64,000 bases of DNA, taken from Patiria pectinifera. Lineage: Eukaryota; Echinodermata; Asteroidea; Valvatida; Asterinidae. The stretch lies in contig CM057135.1 in NCBI GenBank assembly GCA_029964075.1, forward strand, positions 44,244,457 to 44,308,456, in the 5' to 3' direction. Under the pieces are notes generated by a model, which was given only the letters and a program-made list of their open reading frames with translations, ran no database searches and had not been told where the DNA came from. Shown here one piece after another: positions 54,587-64,000 of the stretch; position 1 is the stretch's first letter, and every line of letters starts with the position of its first letter. Made by a program: the position numbers and the translations under genes.

Positions 54587-55941
54587 TCACTTGTTATAAA
54601 AGTTAACTGGTCTGTGGAAATGGAAATGCTGAATGGACGATGATGTTGCATTGTTAATATTGAAGTTGGACTCACTGAGTGTGAGTTGCTCCTGGGAATT
54701 GGTAAGTAGATGATCCAACTCCAGTCTGTCATTGTTCTGAGCCTCCTCTTCTTGAAGATTTTCCAAAGACTCCTCTTCCTCTGCAGCAAGGGTGGGATCA
54801 GTTTCCTGCATTATGGATGCAAGGCAGGCACTCATTTGTTTCTTTTTCTCATTGTTAGTACGAACATAGTGCTTTAGTGAAGATTCAGCTTTGTGTCCAG
54901 TGACTGCCATGATGTCACGACTGGCGAATCCAGCTTCATCCAGCAGTGTCACTGTTGTAGCCCTCAGACTATGGTTGGTATATTTTGCTTTGCAACCTGC
55001 TCTTTCAGCGATGGTTTTCACCTTGTTGTTGAGTGTGTTGACTCCCAGTGGTGCCTTGGTGTACCACGGTCCCTGTGATGGAGCCTCCGGTCTGGGTCGT
55101 TGCCACATGCAATCAAACTCAGGGTTTAATACTTCCTTGTAGGCAAGAAATGTAGAAACCGGACATCCACTTGATCCTGGAATTTCATGCATGTGACCAC
55201 TGTATGTCTCATCTTCATTTTCTCGTCTTGCTTTTGTGAGAGTATCACGATGGATGATGCATCTATGATCTTGATCATTCTCAAGAATGAAGTCAGTAAT
55301 CTTCATTTCTCGCAGATTTTCCTTTCCTCGGTTTCCAAAGTACACCATAATGTCAATAAACACTTTATCCTGTAGACCCTGTGGTGTTGTAATGTCTAGG
55401 GATGAACTGATCTATCGTCTTTGCTGATAGGATCTTTATGTTTGACTGATCCCTTTCCTTCTTTTTTGAGTGTGACCATCAACGCTTTGTACACTGTAGT
55501 ACTGTCCACAAACAATTTAGCATCGTTTATATCAATGCCTCTTACCGACTTGAAATGGCGGTTAAGTCCGTAGCGGATGGCATGCATTGATTTCTTCGTG
55601 TACAGGGTGCCGTTTTCCCTTCTCAGTCCTGTGTAAAATCGTGACAAGAAGTTGTCCAGTTGTGAATCAGTTAATGCTTCAACAGATGTTCCTGTAAGTC
55701 TCGCAAATTCGTCTAATCGTTTGACTGCATATTTTATTTGTTTCTTTGTGTAAGCAGCGTCAGCATCACCAATAAGTTCTGATATTTCATCTTCTGTCAG
55801 GAGAACGAACGGTGCTTCTCGAGTAACGTCCGCCATTTTGCAACTAATTTTTGTGAAACGTAAACACCACAGTGCCACCATCGGCAACAGTGACAGTGCA
55901 ATGGAACGTCTAATCACAGTGCAATAGAACTTCCATTGCAC
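54587..55941 (-). pseudogene. Crypton (DUF3504-like) tyrosine recombinase, one frameshift
   Basis: Frames 55941-55396 and 55363-54587 (181 and 258 codons) form one recombinase. The N-terminal domain has KQIKYAVKRLDEFARLTG, FYTGLRRENGTLYTKKSM and GLNRHFKSVRGIDI, matching the core-binding domain of Crypton proteins and the related KCTD1/QRICH1/ZMYM domain. The catalytic part has YFGNRGKENLREM (first Arg), TNHSLRATTVT (His-x-x-Arg), VTGHKAESSLKHYVRT (second His and the Tyr nucleophile). A one-base shift near 55400-55415 separates the halves; the second frame can be read back to LDITTPQGLQDKVFID. The tail is acidic and disordered. The likely true start is MADVTREAP near 55835, after which the frame is clean. 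Confidence 0.88.
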
Positions 55942-56059
55942 TGCGCGCTGCGCGCCACTCGTGCGCCGTGCGTTGGTACAAATAATTCATGACATGTGAT
56001 CAACGATCCACCAATCAGATGACGGGGATTTATTCAGGTGTTGTATAAAGTATAATATC

Positions 56060-56777
56060 ACACTGTTGTTGCCATGGATCAACCAATTAGAGTTGAGGAT
56101 ACAAGATAATATACTTCTTTGTTTTGACAAGCAGAGTCCATCACATGTCATTGCACATGAACTTCTAAATAGGTTGCATGAACAGTTTCCAACTAGTGAA
56201 TGGAATGTCATGATGTTCCAATGATAATTGAATGTGACAGATTTTGAAAGAAGCCTTGGCTCAAGAAAATCCCTTAATGAACTAAGAAAATCCCTGGCAT
56301 ATCCCTATATTCATGAATTGTATTGAGATATGCCATATTGCCTCATTAATGTAGTGTTTTTCTGTCTACAAAGCAAATGCAAGCACACACTTTGTGCAGA
56401 GATGCACATATTGGGTGTTATGTATTAAACTAGCATTTGCTTTTACTACCTATTTTTAAGCATTTACTTGCATTTGTATGAATAAAAATGAAGCAAATGC
56501 TTTTACTTCTGCGCATTTATTTATATTAAGCACGCCAAAATTAACACAAAACGTTTATAAACTACATTTAATACCATACACTCTATTTTTAATAACATTT
56601 ATGCGAAAAGTTAAATATTTGTTTGTTATTAATTTCATTACTAGAAAAAAAAAAATGTCGCATTTTGTTCACGATATGAGAAGTGTTAGCGTAAAATTCA
56701 GTGCGGCGTAGAATGATTAAGGATAAATTTTATGCAACAGCACCCTGGGGACTGAACAGAATGAAATATTTTTTTAA
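56060..56777. other. AT-rich DNA without recognised genes
   Basis: It contains several AAATGCTTTTACTT-like words at 56420-56510. No gene recognised. Confidence 0.4.
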
Positions 56778-57847
56778 GTCTACTTCATTCACTTACCCAA
56801 ATAGCTACTACATATGCATATTTATTCAGCCGACAGGCTCAAACGCTAAAAGATTTAATCAACCAACGAGTGCCCTCTCGGGGCCTACCCATTATGCTAC
56901 GTCATGAATCCGCCATTATACTTCCTCTTTTTTTCTAGCGACGGCATCGTGCAGAAGCAAATATTTTTGCTCTCGCCTTTTGATGAGTTTTTGTACAATT
57001 TTCGCTTTAAGAGTTTCTGTTTTATAGAATTTATCAACCAAGTGAGTTGTGTAGAATCTGTAGAGTTTGGTTTGAGTTAAGTAGTTCTCATTTGGAGTAA
57101 TTTTTGTCTGACACCACGTGCGGCGGGCCAGGTCAGCACCGCGGGACTAGCCCAGTGCCGGGTAGGCATCGTGGGTTCTCCCTTTGGGATCAAGTGCAAT
57201 CCCCTTTTAGCCAAGTAGGCTTTCCTGAGTTATTATTATTATTTCTGTTGTACAGTTATCTAATAATAATATTTCTTTGTCAATAATAATAATTTCACCC
57301 AAAAAAAGGGGGAAAAAAGCAGTGCATTTAGTTTATGACTCCATAGACGGACGAATCCGTAAAGACCTTTAGGGGAGACAGTGCGTCGTATATCCCCGGA
57401 GAGAAAGTGCGGTTATTCTCCACAAGGTCTGCTAGTCGCCCCACACGTGGGGCCCCTGTTCCGGAAGTCAGACTTTCGTACAGCGGTTTTGGCCGTTCCC
57501 TGTTTTCCGTTCGTTTCCCCTAAGCTTGCGGTGAGCTAGGGCCTAGCGAGACGAGTACAGTGGGGGTATATCGACAATTATATATATTGCCATCAGTGTC
57601 TGCTCAGATAATCCACCTACTCCGGGCCGCGATTGGGCGCCCCGGAGATCAAAGGTGGGCATTTCTTTACACCCATCTATGAATTTGGGCACTTCTGTTC
57701 AAGATGCTCCTGACATAGATGTCGAAAGTACTCACCCCCTTCCACTCACTCGCAAGATGGGTGTTCTGGGGATGAAGAGGCCACTGACCCTGGCAATTTT
57801 TCGCCATTTGAGACTGAGCTGAGGCTGGTTCAAAGAGATATGGTTCG

Positions 57848-58842
57848 CAGAGATGAAACTTTTCCGATTTTAATCGGAAAACCGACTTTTTGAATTTTCC
57901 AACGAAATTTCCGATTTTTTTACAGTGTGTCCCACAAAATTTGATTTAGTAACGATTTTTTTCACAAAATGTCATTTTATTTCAATCATAATTTCGAAGA
58001 AAAGTCGATGAAAAGTCGATGGAAATGGCACGTTAAAATCATCGCGAACGTAGTTTTAATCTCTTTCACCAGTCGTTATTGGAGTGTTTCAACGGTAGAA
58101 ACACAGGGCATAACACTGATCGGAGCCTTCTCCGGCTGGACAAAAGGTTAAACATTGACAGGCGACATGGAAAAATCACTGTGTCGCACGTGCGTGCATG
58201 TACTGCACGTAATGAGTTCCAGCGTACGTACCGCACCGTACCGTCTGCTAGCACATGGCCGGTCGGGAACGGCCCCGAACGGGTAGCCTTGTGAACGATC
58301 CAGTGGATAAAATCATTATGTTGTGCAATTTTCGGAGGTTTCAAATTTAGTTATACAAAATACAATGCCTTAAAAATCGTGATGATTATCTCGAGGATAG
58401 CGAAGAGAGCATTAGCAAAACATTTCACTGGCATTTGTTAGAAGAGAAAGACGATAATACCTGATTTTTCCCCACATATGAATGCAAGTGGAGTAGTGGA
58501 GTTGTGTGGTTGAATGGACATGATTGAAGCACCATGAACGGTGCCTTGTCTGTCGGACTTTTCATTAGACTTTCTCAAGTAAGAAGTGAACTTCTTTATT
58601 GATGACTCCGTTACTCTAACCGTAATTCGGGCATTTTATGCAATGAAAACACTGACCATTTTTTTCACCGTAAAATTTTGTTTGAATCGAAAATAAAGCA
58701 GGAGTAGGTGTCCGGAAATTGGGCATGAAGTGTATTGTACATGCATGTACATGTGTGTAATGCAGCGCGGCCCAGATTTCGGACACGTATTTTTCTTTGG
58801 CATATTTTCCGATTTTTTTGCCATATGCCAGTTTCATCTCTG
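57848..58842. mobile_element. 995 bp TIR insertion in DIRS copy B gag
   Basis: Ends CAGAGATGAAACT and AGTTTCATCTCTG are perfect 13 bp inverted repeats, flanked by a 6 bp duplication GGTTCG (57842-57847 and 58843-58848). Removal restores gag codons (RDMVRVLQLPE; copy A has RDMIRVLNLPA). TTTTCCGATTTT occurs near both ends. Nothing coding was recognised inside. Ends look hAT-like, but the duplication is six bases. Confidence 0.9.
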
Positions 58843-58845
58843 GGT

Positions 58846-59660
58846 TCGAGTACTGCAACTACCAGAGAGCAGTAAGCCAGAGACCACCCGTCGTTCTTTC
58901 AAACGCCGGACTGGTGTTGAGGAACCTCGAGATCCACCTTTCCCAGCTATGCCGGTGGATCATTTATGCGCCAATCGCATCCAACAGATCGCCGTTTCAA
59001 AGAAATGGACTGCTTTCAACAAAAGGTCGGCAGCCTATTTCCAGTTTCCAGAAAAGGACCGAGACGATTTCTTTACGGTTCCTGCTATTCCAGATACAGC
59101 CAAGGACAAATTGACTGGAGATAGCGGCAAAGCCCCGACCAAGTCAATATTTGTCGATAAGACTAGAGCAAAGATGGAGGATACAATGGAGAAAGTTGAT
59201 GAGGCGGCTAGATTTGGCTCACAAACAAGTGCCTTTTTACTTTTATTATCTGAATATATCGTCTGCGCATGTGAGGAAGATTCACAAATTCCAGCCGATA
59301 TGTTGGCAGCAGCCTTCCGATGTCTGGACGAAATACTCCGTTTTTCTCTAGATCAGTTTACGAGAATCTCTATCTTGTCCACCAAATCACGTAGGACTAA
59401 CGTGATGGAGGTACTTTACATACCTCACGAAGGCGCTAAGAAGAAGTTAGAAGACCTTCCTCTAATGGGCAAAGACCTTTTCGAAGGCAAATTCCAGGAG
59501 ATTCTGAAAGTTGAAGCCAAATGAATCGAAACAGCGGACAAACTGAGCTTGAAGAAGCCTTCAGCTACTAACAAGCCCAAGTTATCTGGGAAGAAGGCAA
59601 CGAGAGGTGCTCCCTCGTTTCGCCCTTCCCCTAAGAAACCATTCAAGCCCTTTTGCCAAC
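58846..59660 (+). pseudogene. DIRS copy B gag-like protein, 3' part
   Basis: After the insertion the frame reads RRSFKRRTGVEEPRDPP, FPAMPVDHLC, then LTGDSGKAPTKSIF, SAFLLLLSEYIVCAC, SRRTNVMEVLYI and LFEGKFQEILKVEAK, closely parallel to copy A. A stop at 59522 interrupts the last part (ADKLSLKKPSATNKPKLSGK). The amino end before 57848 can be recognised only by QRDMVR. The Ser in DSGK helps show that the TGA in copy A is a mutation. Confidence 0.78.
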
Positions 59661-59839
59661 AGACGGCCAAGGCTTCAGCTGGTGCAATGGTTTCAGCTCC
59701 ACGCCCCTACTCTGCCCTTGCGCGCCAGTATGTACAAACTAGCGGCCGGGGTCGTGGCGGTGGGCCGTGGCGGTGGGCCATCGGCCCCCCCACCTCGGAT
59801 GGTGGCGGTGACTCCCCCATGGAGCCGACCCCCACACTC

Positions 59840-61300
59840 TGTTGGGTGTCGTCTCAGAAATTCTGGAGAGAGATCACCTGCGACGCAAGGGTGCTTTCTA
59901 TAGTCAGCCACGGCTATCAACTAGAATTTACAAGCACCCCCTGGTCGGAAATATGTGTTCGCAAAACACTGGTTCCGACAAACACAGACAAATGATAAGC
60001 TCTCGAACAAGAGATATCATCCCTTATCGAGAAGAGAGCAGTCCGCTTGGTACCACCAATGGAACAGTTCACAGGCTTCCTGTCCTCCTTCTTTCTAACA
60101 CCAAAGAAGGTGGCTAGCTAAAACCGCTCAACAAGTTCGTCAGACCCAAGCGTTTCCAAATGGAAACTCTCCATGTAGTTCTAGAGTTGTTGTCCACACC
60201 AGCGTGGGAAACGTCATTAGACCTAAAAGACGCATACCTACATGTCACCATCTTCCAAGAGCACTCCTGATTCATACGTTTCCAGTATCAGGGGCGCACT
60301 TACGAGTTCACTGCCCTTCCCTTTGGGCTATCAACCTTGTCAAGAGTGTTTACCAGGGTTGTGCGGGCAGTTGCATCATGTCTTCGTCGAGAAAACATAA
60401 TGATTTTTATGATCTCGACAACTGACTGATAGTGGGAAAATCAAAAGACGAAACTGCTCAAAATTTGAGAGATGCTTATACGTTGACAAGGAGGCTAGGC
60501 TTCATCATCAACGAGAAGAAGTCCCAACTAATCCCGTCCCAGGAAATCACTTTTCTGGGAACAGAGATCGATCTACGCAGGGGCATAGGCCGTCCCTACA
60601 GGGGAACGCATTACCAGCCTGCGGAAGTGCGTCAAACTTTTCCTATCCGTTCAAGTCGCTCCAGCGCAAGCTTGGCTGAAACTTCTAGAGATCATGGCCA
60701 GCTTAGTGGACCTGGTCCCCTGGTGCAGACTGAGGATGCGTCCTTTGTAAATGCATCTTCTGGCACATGACAGACCCGAGACAGATCCAATCTCTCTAGT
60801 GATCTTGATCTATGAAGTCATTCGGCCACACCTTCGGTGGTGGCCATTGGAACAGAACATTCGGTGCAGATGGAGTTTCCCCAGAGGGGATCCTCACGCC
60901 ATAATCTCCACTGACGCTTCCAACGAGGGCTGGGGAGCCTCCCCTCCCCCTCGACAAGCTGCAGGAATTTGGGACAACAACATTCGGTCCCTACATATCA
61001 ATGTTCTAGAGCTTTAGGCTGCAGTCAACGCCTTACACCACTTCCAAGCAGACGCAGTGGGCCGGTCTCTTCTAATCAAGACCGACAACACGACAGTGGT
61101 AGCATATATTAACAAACGGGGCGGTACAAGATCACCCCAGCTGTGCTACCTGACTTGGGAAATGTTTTAGTGGCTAACTAGACACAAAGTAGATCTACGT
61201 GCCATTCACATTCCTGGTGCTGAAAGCGACATAGCGGACTCTCTCCAGGGGCAAAGTAATTCCCTCGGAGTGGTCATTGAACAAGAGAATCGTAAGTCAG
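59840..61300 (+). pseudogene. DIRS copy B reverse transcriptase and RNase H, degenerate
   Basis: Recognisable parts are VSHGYQLEFTSTPW (59930), LNKFVRPKRFQMETL (60125), SLDLKDAYLHVTI, FTALPFGLSTLSRVFTRV, and after a frameshift FIINEKKSQLIPSQEITFLG (60500). The catalytic box has decayed: around 60405 it reads FYDLDN followed by a stop instead of YxDDW. RNase H shows ISTDASNEGWGAS (60903), TDNTTVVAYINKRGG (61083) and IHIPGAESDIADSL (61205). At least six stops or shifts. A three-fold tandem of CTCCGATCTCCC lies near 61455. Confidence 0.82.
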
Positions 61301-61719
61301 ATCTTCTCGATCCTAGGTTGTCCACACATAGACCTGTTCACCTCCGCAATCAACACTCAGCTCGCGGTGTTCTGCTCGAGATCCCATCATCCTTAGGCAT
61401 GGGCCTCGAACGCACTATCAATAGACTGGACAACCATGTTCGCTTACGCCTTCCCTCCGATCTCCCCTCCGATCTCCCCTCCGATCTCAATCTTTACAAA
61501 GGTCATCGGGAAACTGGAGAGAGACAGGTGCAAGATCCTACTGATCGCCCCCTTCTGGCCGCGTTAGCCCTGGTTTCCATGACTGGTGAGGCTCCTAGTG
61601 GGCTCCCCTCTAATCCTCCCAGATCGTCACAACCTACTTTTTTAGCCTCAATCCCTGTTCCGACACCCGGCTCCAGGAGATCTCCACCTAGCGTACTGGC
61701 CACTGTCAAGCGCGCTTAC

Positions 61720-62740
61720 TGATCAGCAGGTCTTTCTGAAGACGCTGCAGCCCTGGCCGCAAAGGGACGTTGTCTCTCAACACGACGAATCTATGACAGT
61801 CGACTACGACATTATAGTAGGTGGTGCGAAGAACAGGCTGTGGATTCACTCTGTGCTTCTTTAATCCATTGTTCAGAATTTCTACTGTCATTGTTCAGAG
61901 CGAATTTGTCAGTAGGAATGGTGCGAAATTAACCAAATCAGCCAAAGCAGTAGTTCACACGGCTTCGCTGATGGCTCATCCATTTCCTCTAATGTGGCAA
62001 TCGCTCACCTACTCCTTGGAATGTTCAAGGAGAGGCTTACAGTCCGGAATCTAGTCCCATCCTGGGATCTGGGTTCGGTCCTGAACTTTTTGGCCAAAGC
62101 CCCATACGAATCTTTGAGCCAGGCACCTCTCCTTCATGTGTCGATAAAGCTGGCCTTTTCTGCTCGCAACGGCTACTGCCAGGCGTAGCAGCGAGATCCA
62201 CGCGCTGACGTTAGATCCGGGACGTATTCACTGGGAACCAGGCGGGGTCCGTCTGATCCCAAAAGCGTCCTTTCTGATGAAAAATCAGACAGCAGGGTTT
62301 AGCCCTCCTGATATTTTTGTCCCAAAAAATTGGGTCCACCTCCTCTGTCCCTGCAAACAAATTATGGTGTCCTGTGCGATCCCTAAAATGGTATTTGGCA
62401 CGCACTAAACCACTCAGGGGTGGTTGCATGCGGCTTTTTATTACAACCATGCAGCCGCATGGCCCCGACTCAAGGGACACCATTTCGCGTTGGGTAGTAT
62501 CAGCAATCAAATTCACTAACTCGGACTGGCCGTCCAAAAGGGATGCTCCTACCCGAGTCCTTGTCCGGGCCCATGATGTACGTGCCGTAGCGACGTCCTG
62601 GACATTTTTTAGCGGGGTCCCTATCTCAGCATGCTGAAAGTCGGCCTCGACATTCACATCTTGCTACCTACGTGACATACTCCAGACTGGAGGTAACATG
62701 GGGAAGACCATACTGATATCTCACCAGTAATCGTCTAAGG
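61720..62740 (+). pseudogene. DIRS copy B tyrosine recombinase, degenerate
   Basis: Fragments in several frames include the N-terminal core (STRRIYDSRLRHYSRWC near 61780), PSWDLGSVLNFLAKAPYE (62058), the Arg region as RRSSEIHAL (62175), WEPGGVRLIP (62235), CPVRSLKWYLARTKPL (62370), VRAHDVRAVATSWTFFSGVP (His-x-x-Arg, 62565), then a stop before the Tyr region (TSYLRDILQTGG near 62660). All blocks can be aligned with copies A and E. It is inactive. Confidence 0.8.
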
Positions 62741-62924
62741 ACCCTACCCTGCACAGTAGTCTTTCCCGGCCTGGCCAGGAGACCAACTAAGCAGGTAATA
62801 CATTTACATGTATATTCAACCTAAATGGTTTAAATCATGATGTATATATATATATATATATACTGTTGTTTAACCATTTGGTTGAAGGGCGTCTCGCCTA
62901 CCCGGCCACCAGTTGTCGGTGCCA

Positions 62925-63207
62925 CTCTATGCATATGTAGTAGCTATTTGGGTAAGTGAATGAAGTAGACTCCCCCACAGAAGTGTGGGACGAGTCTACG
63001 AGTGATACTTACTTGCGCGAGAAAAAAGAGGAAGCATAATGGCGGATTCATGGCGTAGCATAATGGGTAGGCCCCGAGAGGGCGCTCGTTGGTTGATTAA
63101 ATCTTTTAGCGTTTGAGCCTGTCGGCTGAATAAATATGCATATGTAGTAGCTATTTGGGTACGTATCACTCGTAGACTCGTCCCACACTTCTGTGGGGGG
63201 GGGGGGG
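62925..63207 (+). repeat. Internal complementary region and right terminal repeat of DIRS copy B
   Basis: GCATATGTAGTAGCTATTTG occurs at 62931 and again at 63138. The first is followed by the complement of the element's left tip, the second by the right tip ending in a G-tract. Confidence 0.88.
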
Positions 63208-63635
63208 AATTTATTTGGTCGCCAATCTTTGCAAACTATTATTTTTTTAATAGATCAATATACAAAACTCTTCGTGTATTGAAGGTTGGTATGATTTTAC
63301 CCGCTTTTGCACATGTTTGTGATTTTGATGCAATTGTGACGTCTACAGGACACTGTGGACCTTTACAATTTTCATGATGTGAGTATACTTTCTGTATTCT
63401 GCAACTGGCGAAAAGTGTCATGATTTTTGCTAGATTTGAGGATCAAATGTACTACTTCATATACTGTATACATCACCTTGAATTGGACTATTATACCCTT
63501 TGTGTATTTATTAAAACCCTCTAGTCAGGCAGCTTAGTGAATGGATGTGGACATTCCGGACAAAAGCGCCAAATTTTCCATACATGCTCCTCAATGCCTT
63601 AGCTTTCAATGTTTGATAGGAACCAACTTATCCAA
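63208..63635. other. Non-coding DNA
   Basis: No recognised feature. Confidence 0.4.
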
Positions 63636-64000
63636 TGACATTATGGTGGCCATCTTGGATTTAAAGATGGCGGCCATTAAAAACCTATATCTACCAATAT
63701 CTCATCTTCGAAGCCACTCAGGATAAAGGTTTTGGTGTCTAAACATACATTTTCGGGGTCAAGGAATGCAACTGTACCATTTGGGATAGTGTCAAATGGT
63801 TAGTTTATCCAAATACAGTATTGAGGCCATCTTGTATTTGAAACATGGCCGCCATTTAAAACCTAAATCTCCGAATACGTGTATTGCATCTTTAAGCCAC
63901 TAAGGATCGAAATCTTGGTGTCTACCCATATATTTTCCAGGCCTTGAATTTGGGAATTTTTAGGGCAAGGCCACTTTGGCCTTGAATGGAGCAAAATTAT
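63636..64000 (-). repeat. Tandem satellite, about two units
   Basis: Two units of about 170-180 bp begin near GGCCATCTTGGATTTAAAGA (63649) and GGCCATCTTGTATTTGAAAC (63826) and share AAAACCTA, AAGCCACT and TTGGTGTCTA. On the opposite strand they match DNA on both sides of the 24408-28779 element. The array may continue past the window. Confidence 0.75.

Larger units (their letters stand above)
54141..56047 (-). mobile_element. Crypton-type element between inverted repeats
   Basis: A minus-strand recombinase gene lies between two inverted blocks of about 37-40 bp: AACACCTGAATAAATCC and TCATCTGATT at 54141-54180, and their complements at 56011-56047. Cryptons usually have no terminal inverted repeats, so either this is an unusual group or the repeats belong to an older element it entered. 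The 3' half has degenerate AGTTCAGAACT repeats (54195-54490). The gene has one frameshift. Confidence 0.65.
56778..63207 (+). mobile_element. DIRS-type retrotransposon, copy B, full structure, decayed
   Basis: The ends are inverted repeats (56778-56945 and 63010-63207). An internal complementary region at 62928-63008 mirrors the first 45 bases (GTCTACTTCATTCACTTACC) and the last 50 (ACGAGTCTACGAGTGATAC). Gene order equals copy A: gag (58846-59660), RT/RNase H (59840-61300), recombinase (61720-62740). Many stops and frameshifts, plus a 995 bp insertion in gag, show it is older than copy A. The left leader (57060-57840) has a GC-rich block and no clear frame. Confidence 0.9.

Noticed and set aside
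58066-58344. Minus-strand frame inside the 995 bp insertion as a transposase
   Set aside because: It has no DDE or zinc-finger pattern and reads as random CpG-rich sequence.
58840-58860. GGTTCGAGTAC as a tRNA or SINE B box
   Set aside because: There is no A box or cloverleaf upstream; the word is gag coding sequence next to an insertion duplication.
62838-62862. TA dinucleotide run as a regulatory site
   Set aside because: It is a simple microsatellite in the DIRS 3' region.

Overview
The window is animal nuclear DNA, most likely from a marine invertebrate deuterostome such as an echinoderm or hemichordate. That placement is inference from the STIM gene, the short introns, the frequent TACATGTA words and the mix of DIRS, Ngaro-like, Crypton, hAT, Harbinger-like and CR1-like elements. 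No bacterial-type gene, operon, rRNA or tRNA gene was recognised.

Host gene. Three plus-strand exons at 5121-5288, 40261-40361 and 41408-41559 encode the central CAD/SOAR region of STIM, the ER calcium sensor that activates Orai channels. The reading frame is continuous across both splice junctions. The intron between the first two is about 35 kb and is stuffed with transposons. Exons for the luminal EF-hand, SAM and transmembrane parts, and for the C-terminal tail, are not visible here.

Layout. 1-3706: decayed CR1-like LINE split by a hAT MITE. 5121-5288: STIM exon. 5850-13618: a minus-strand LINE broken by a 5.6 kb element (7156-12758) whose ends carry arrays of TCTTATAAGA palindromes. 13619-16692: LTR retrotransposon with most of pol deleted. 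16693-23390: TGACGTCA-rich repeat DNA with Helitron-like ends, holding an intact Ngaro-like retrotransposon (17637-22009). 24408-28779: a TIR-bounded element with a TA duplication that carries a spliced gene of unknown function, with two nested MITEs in its first intron. 28780-40260: intron with LINE, DIRS and MITE fragments. 40261-41559: STIM exons. 42595-48125: DIRS copy A with terminal repeats and internal complementary region. 48786-53402: two truncated DIRS copies (C and D). 54141-56047: Crypton-type recombinase gene between inverted repeats. 56778-63207: DIRS copy B with a 995 bp insertion. 63640-64000: tandem repeat related to DNA flanking the 24408-28779 element.

How it fits together. 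Almost everything apart from the STIM exons is mobile DNA. Three structurally different classes of tyrosine-recombinase transposon sit close together: Ngaro-like with split direct repeats, DIRS with inverted repeats plus an internal complementary region, and Crypton. Only the Ngaro-like copy looks intact, with three open frames and repeat pairs that are identical by eye. The least explained objects are the 4.37 kb gene-bearing TIR element, the TCTTATAAGA element, and the recombinase gene flanked by inverted repeats.
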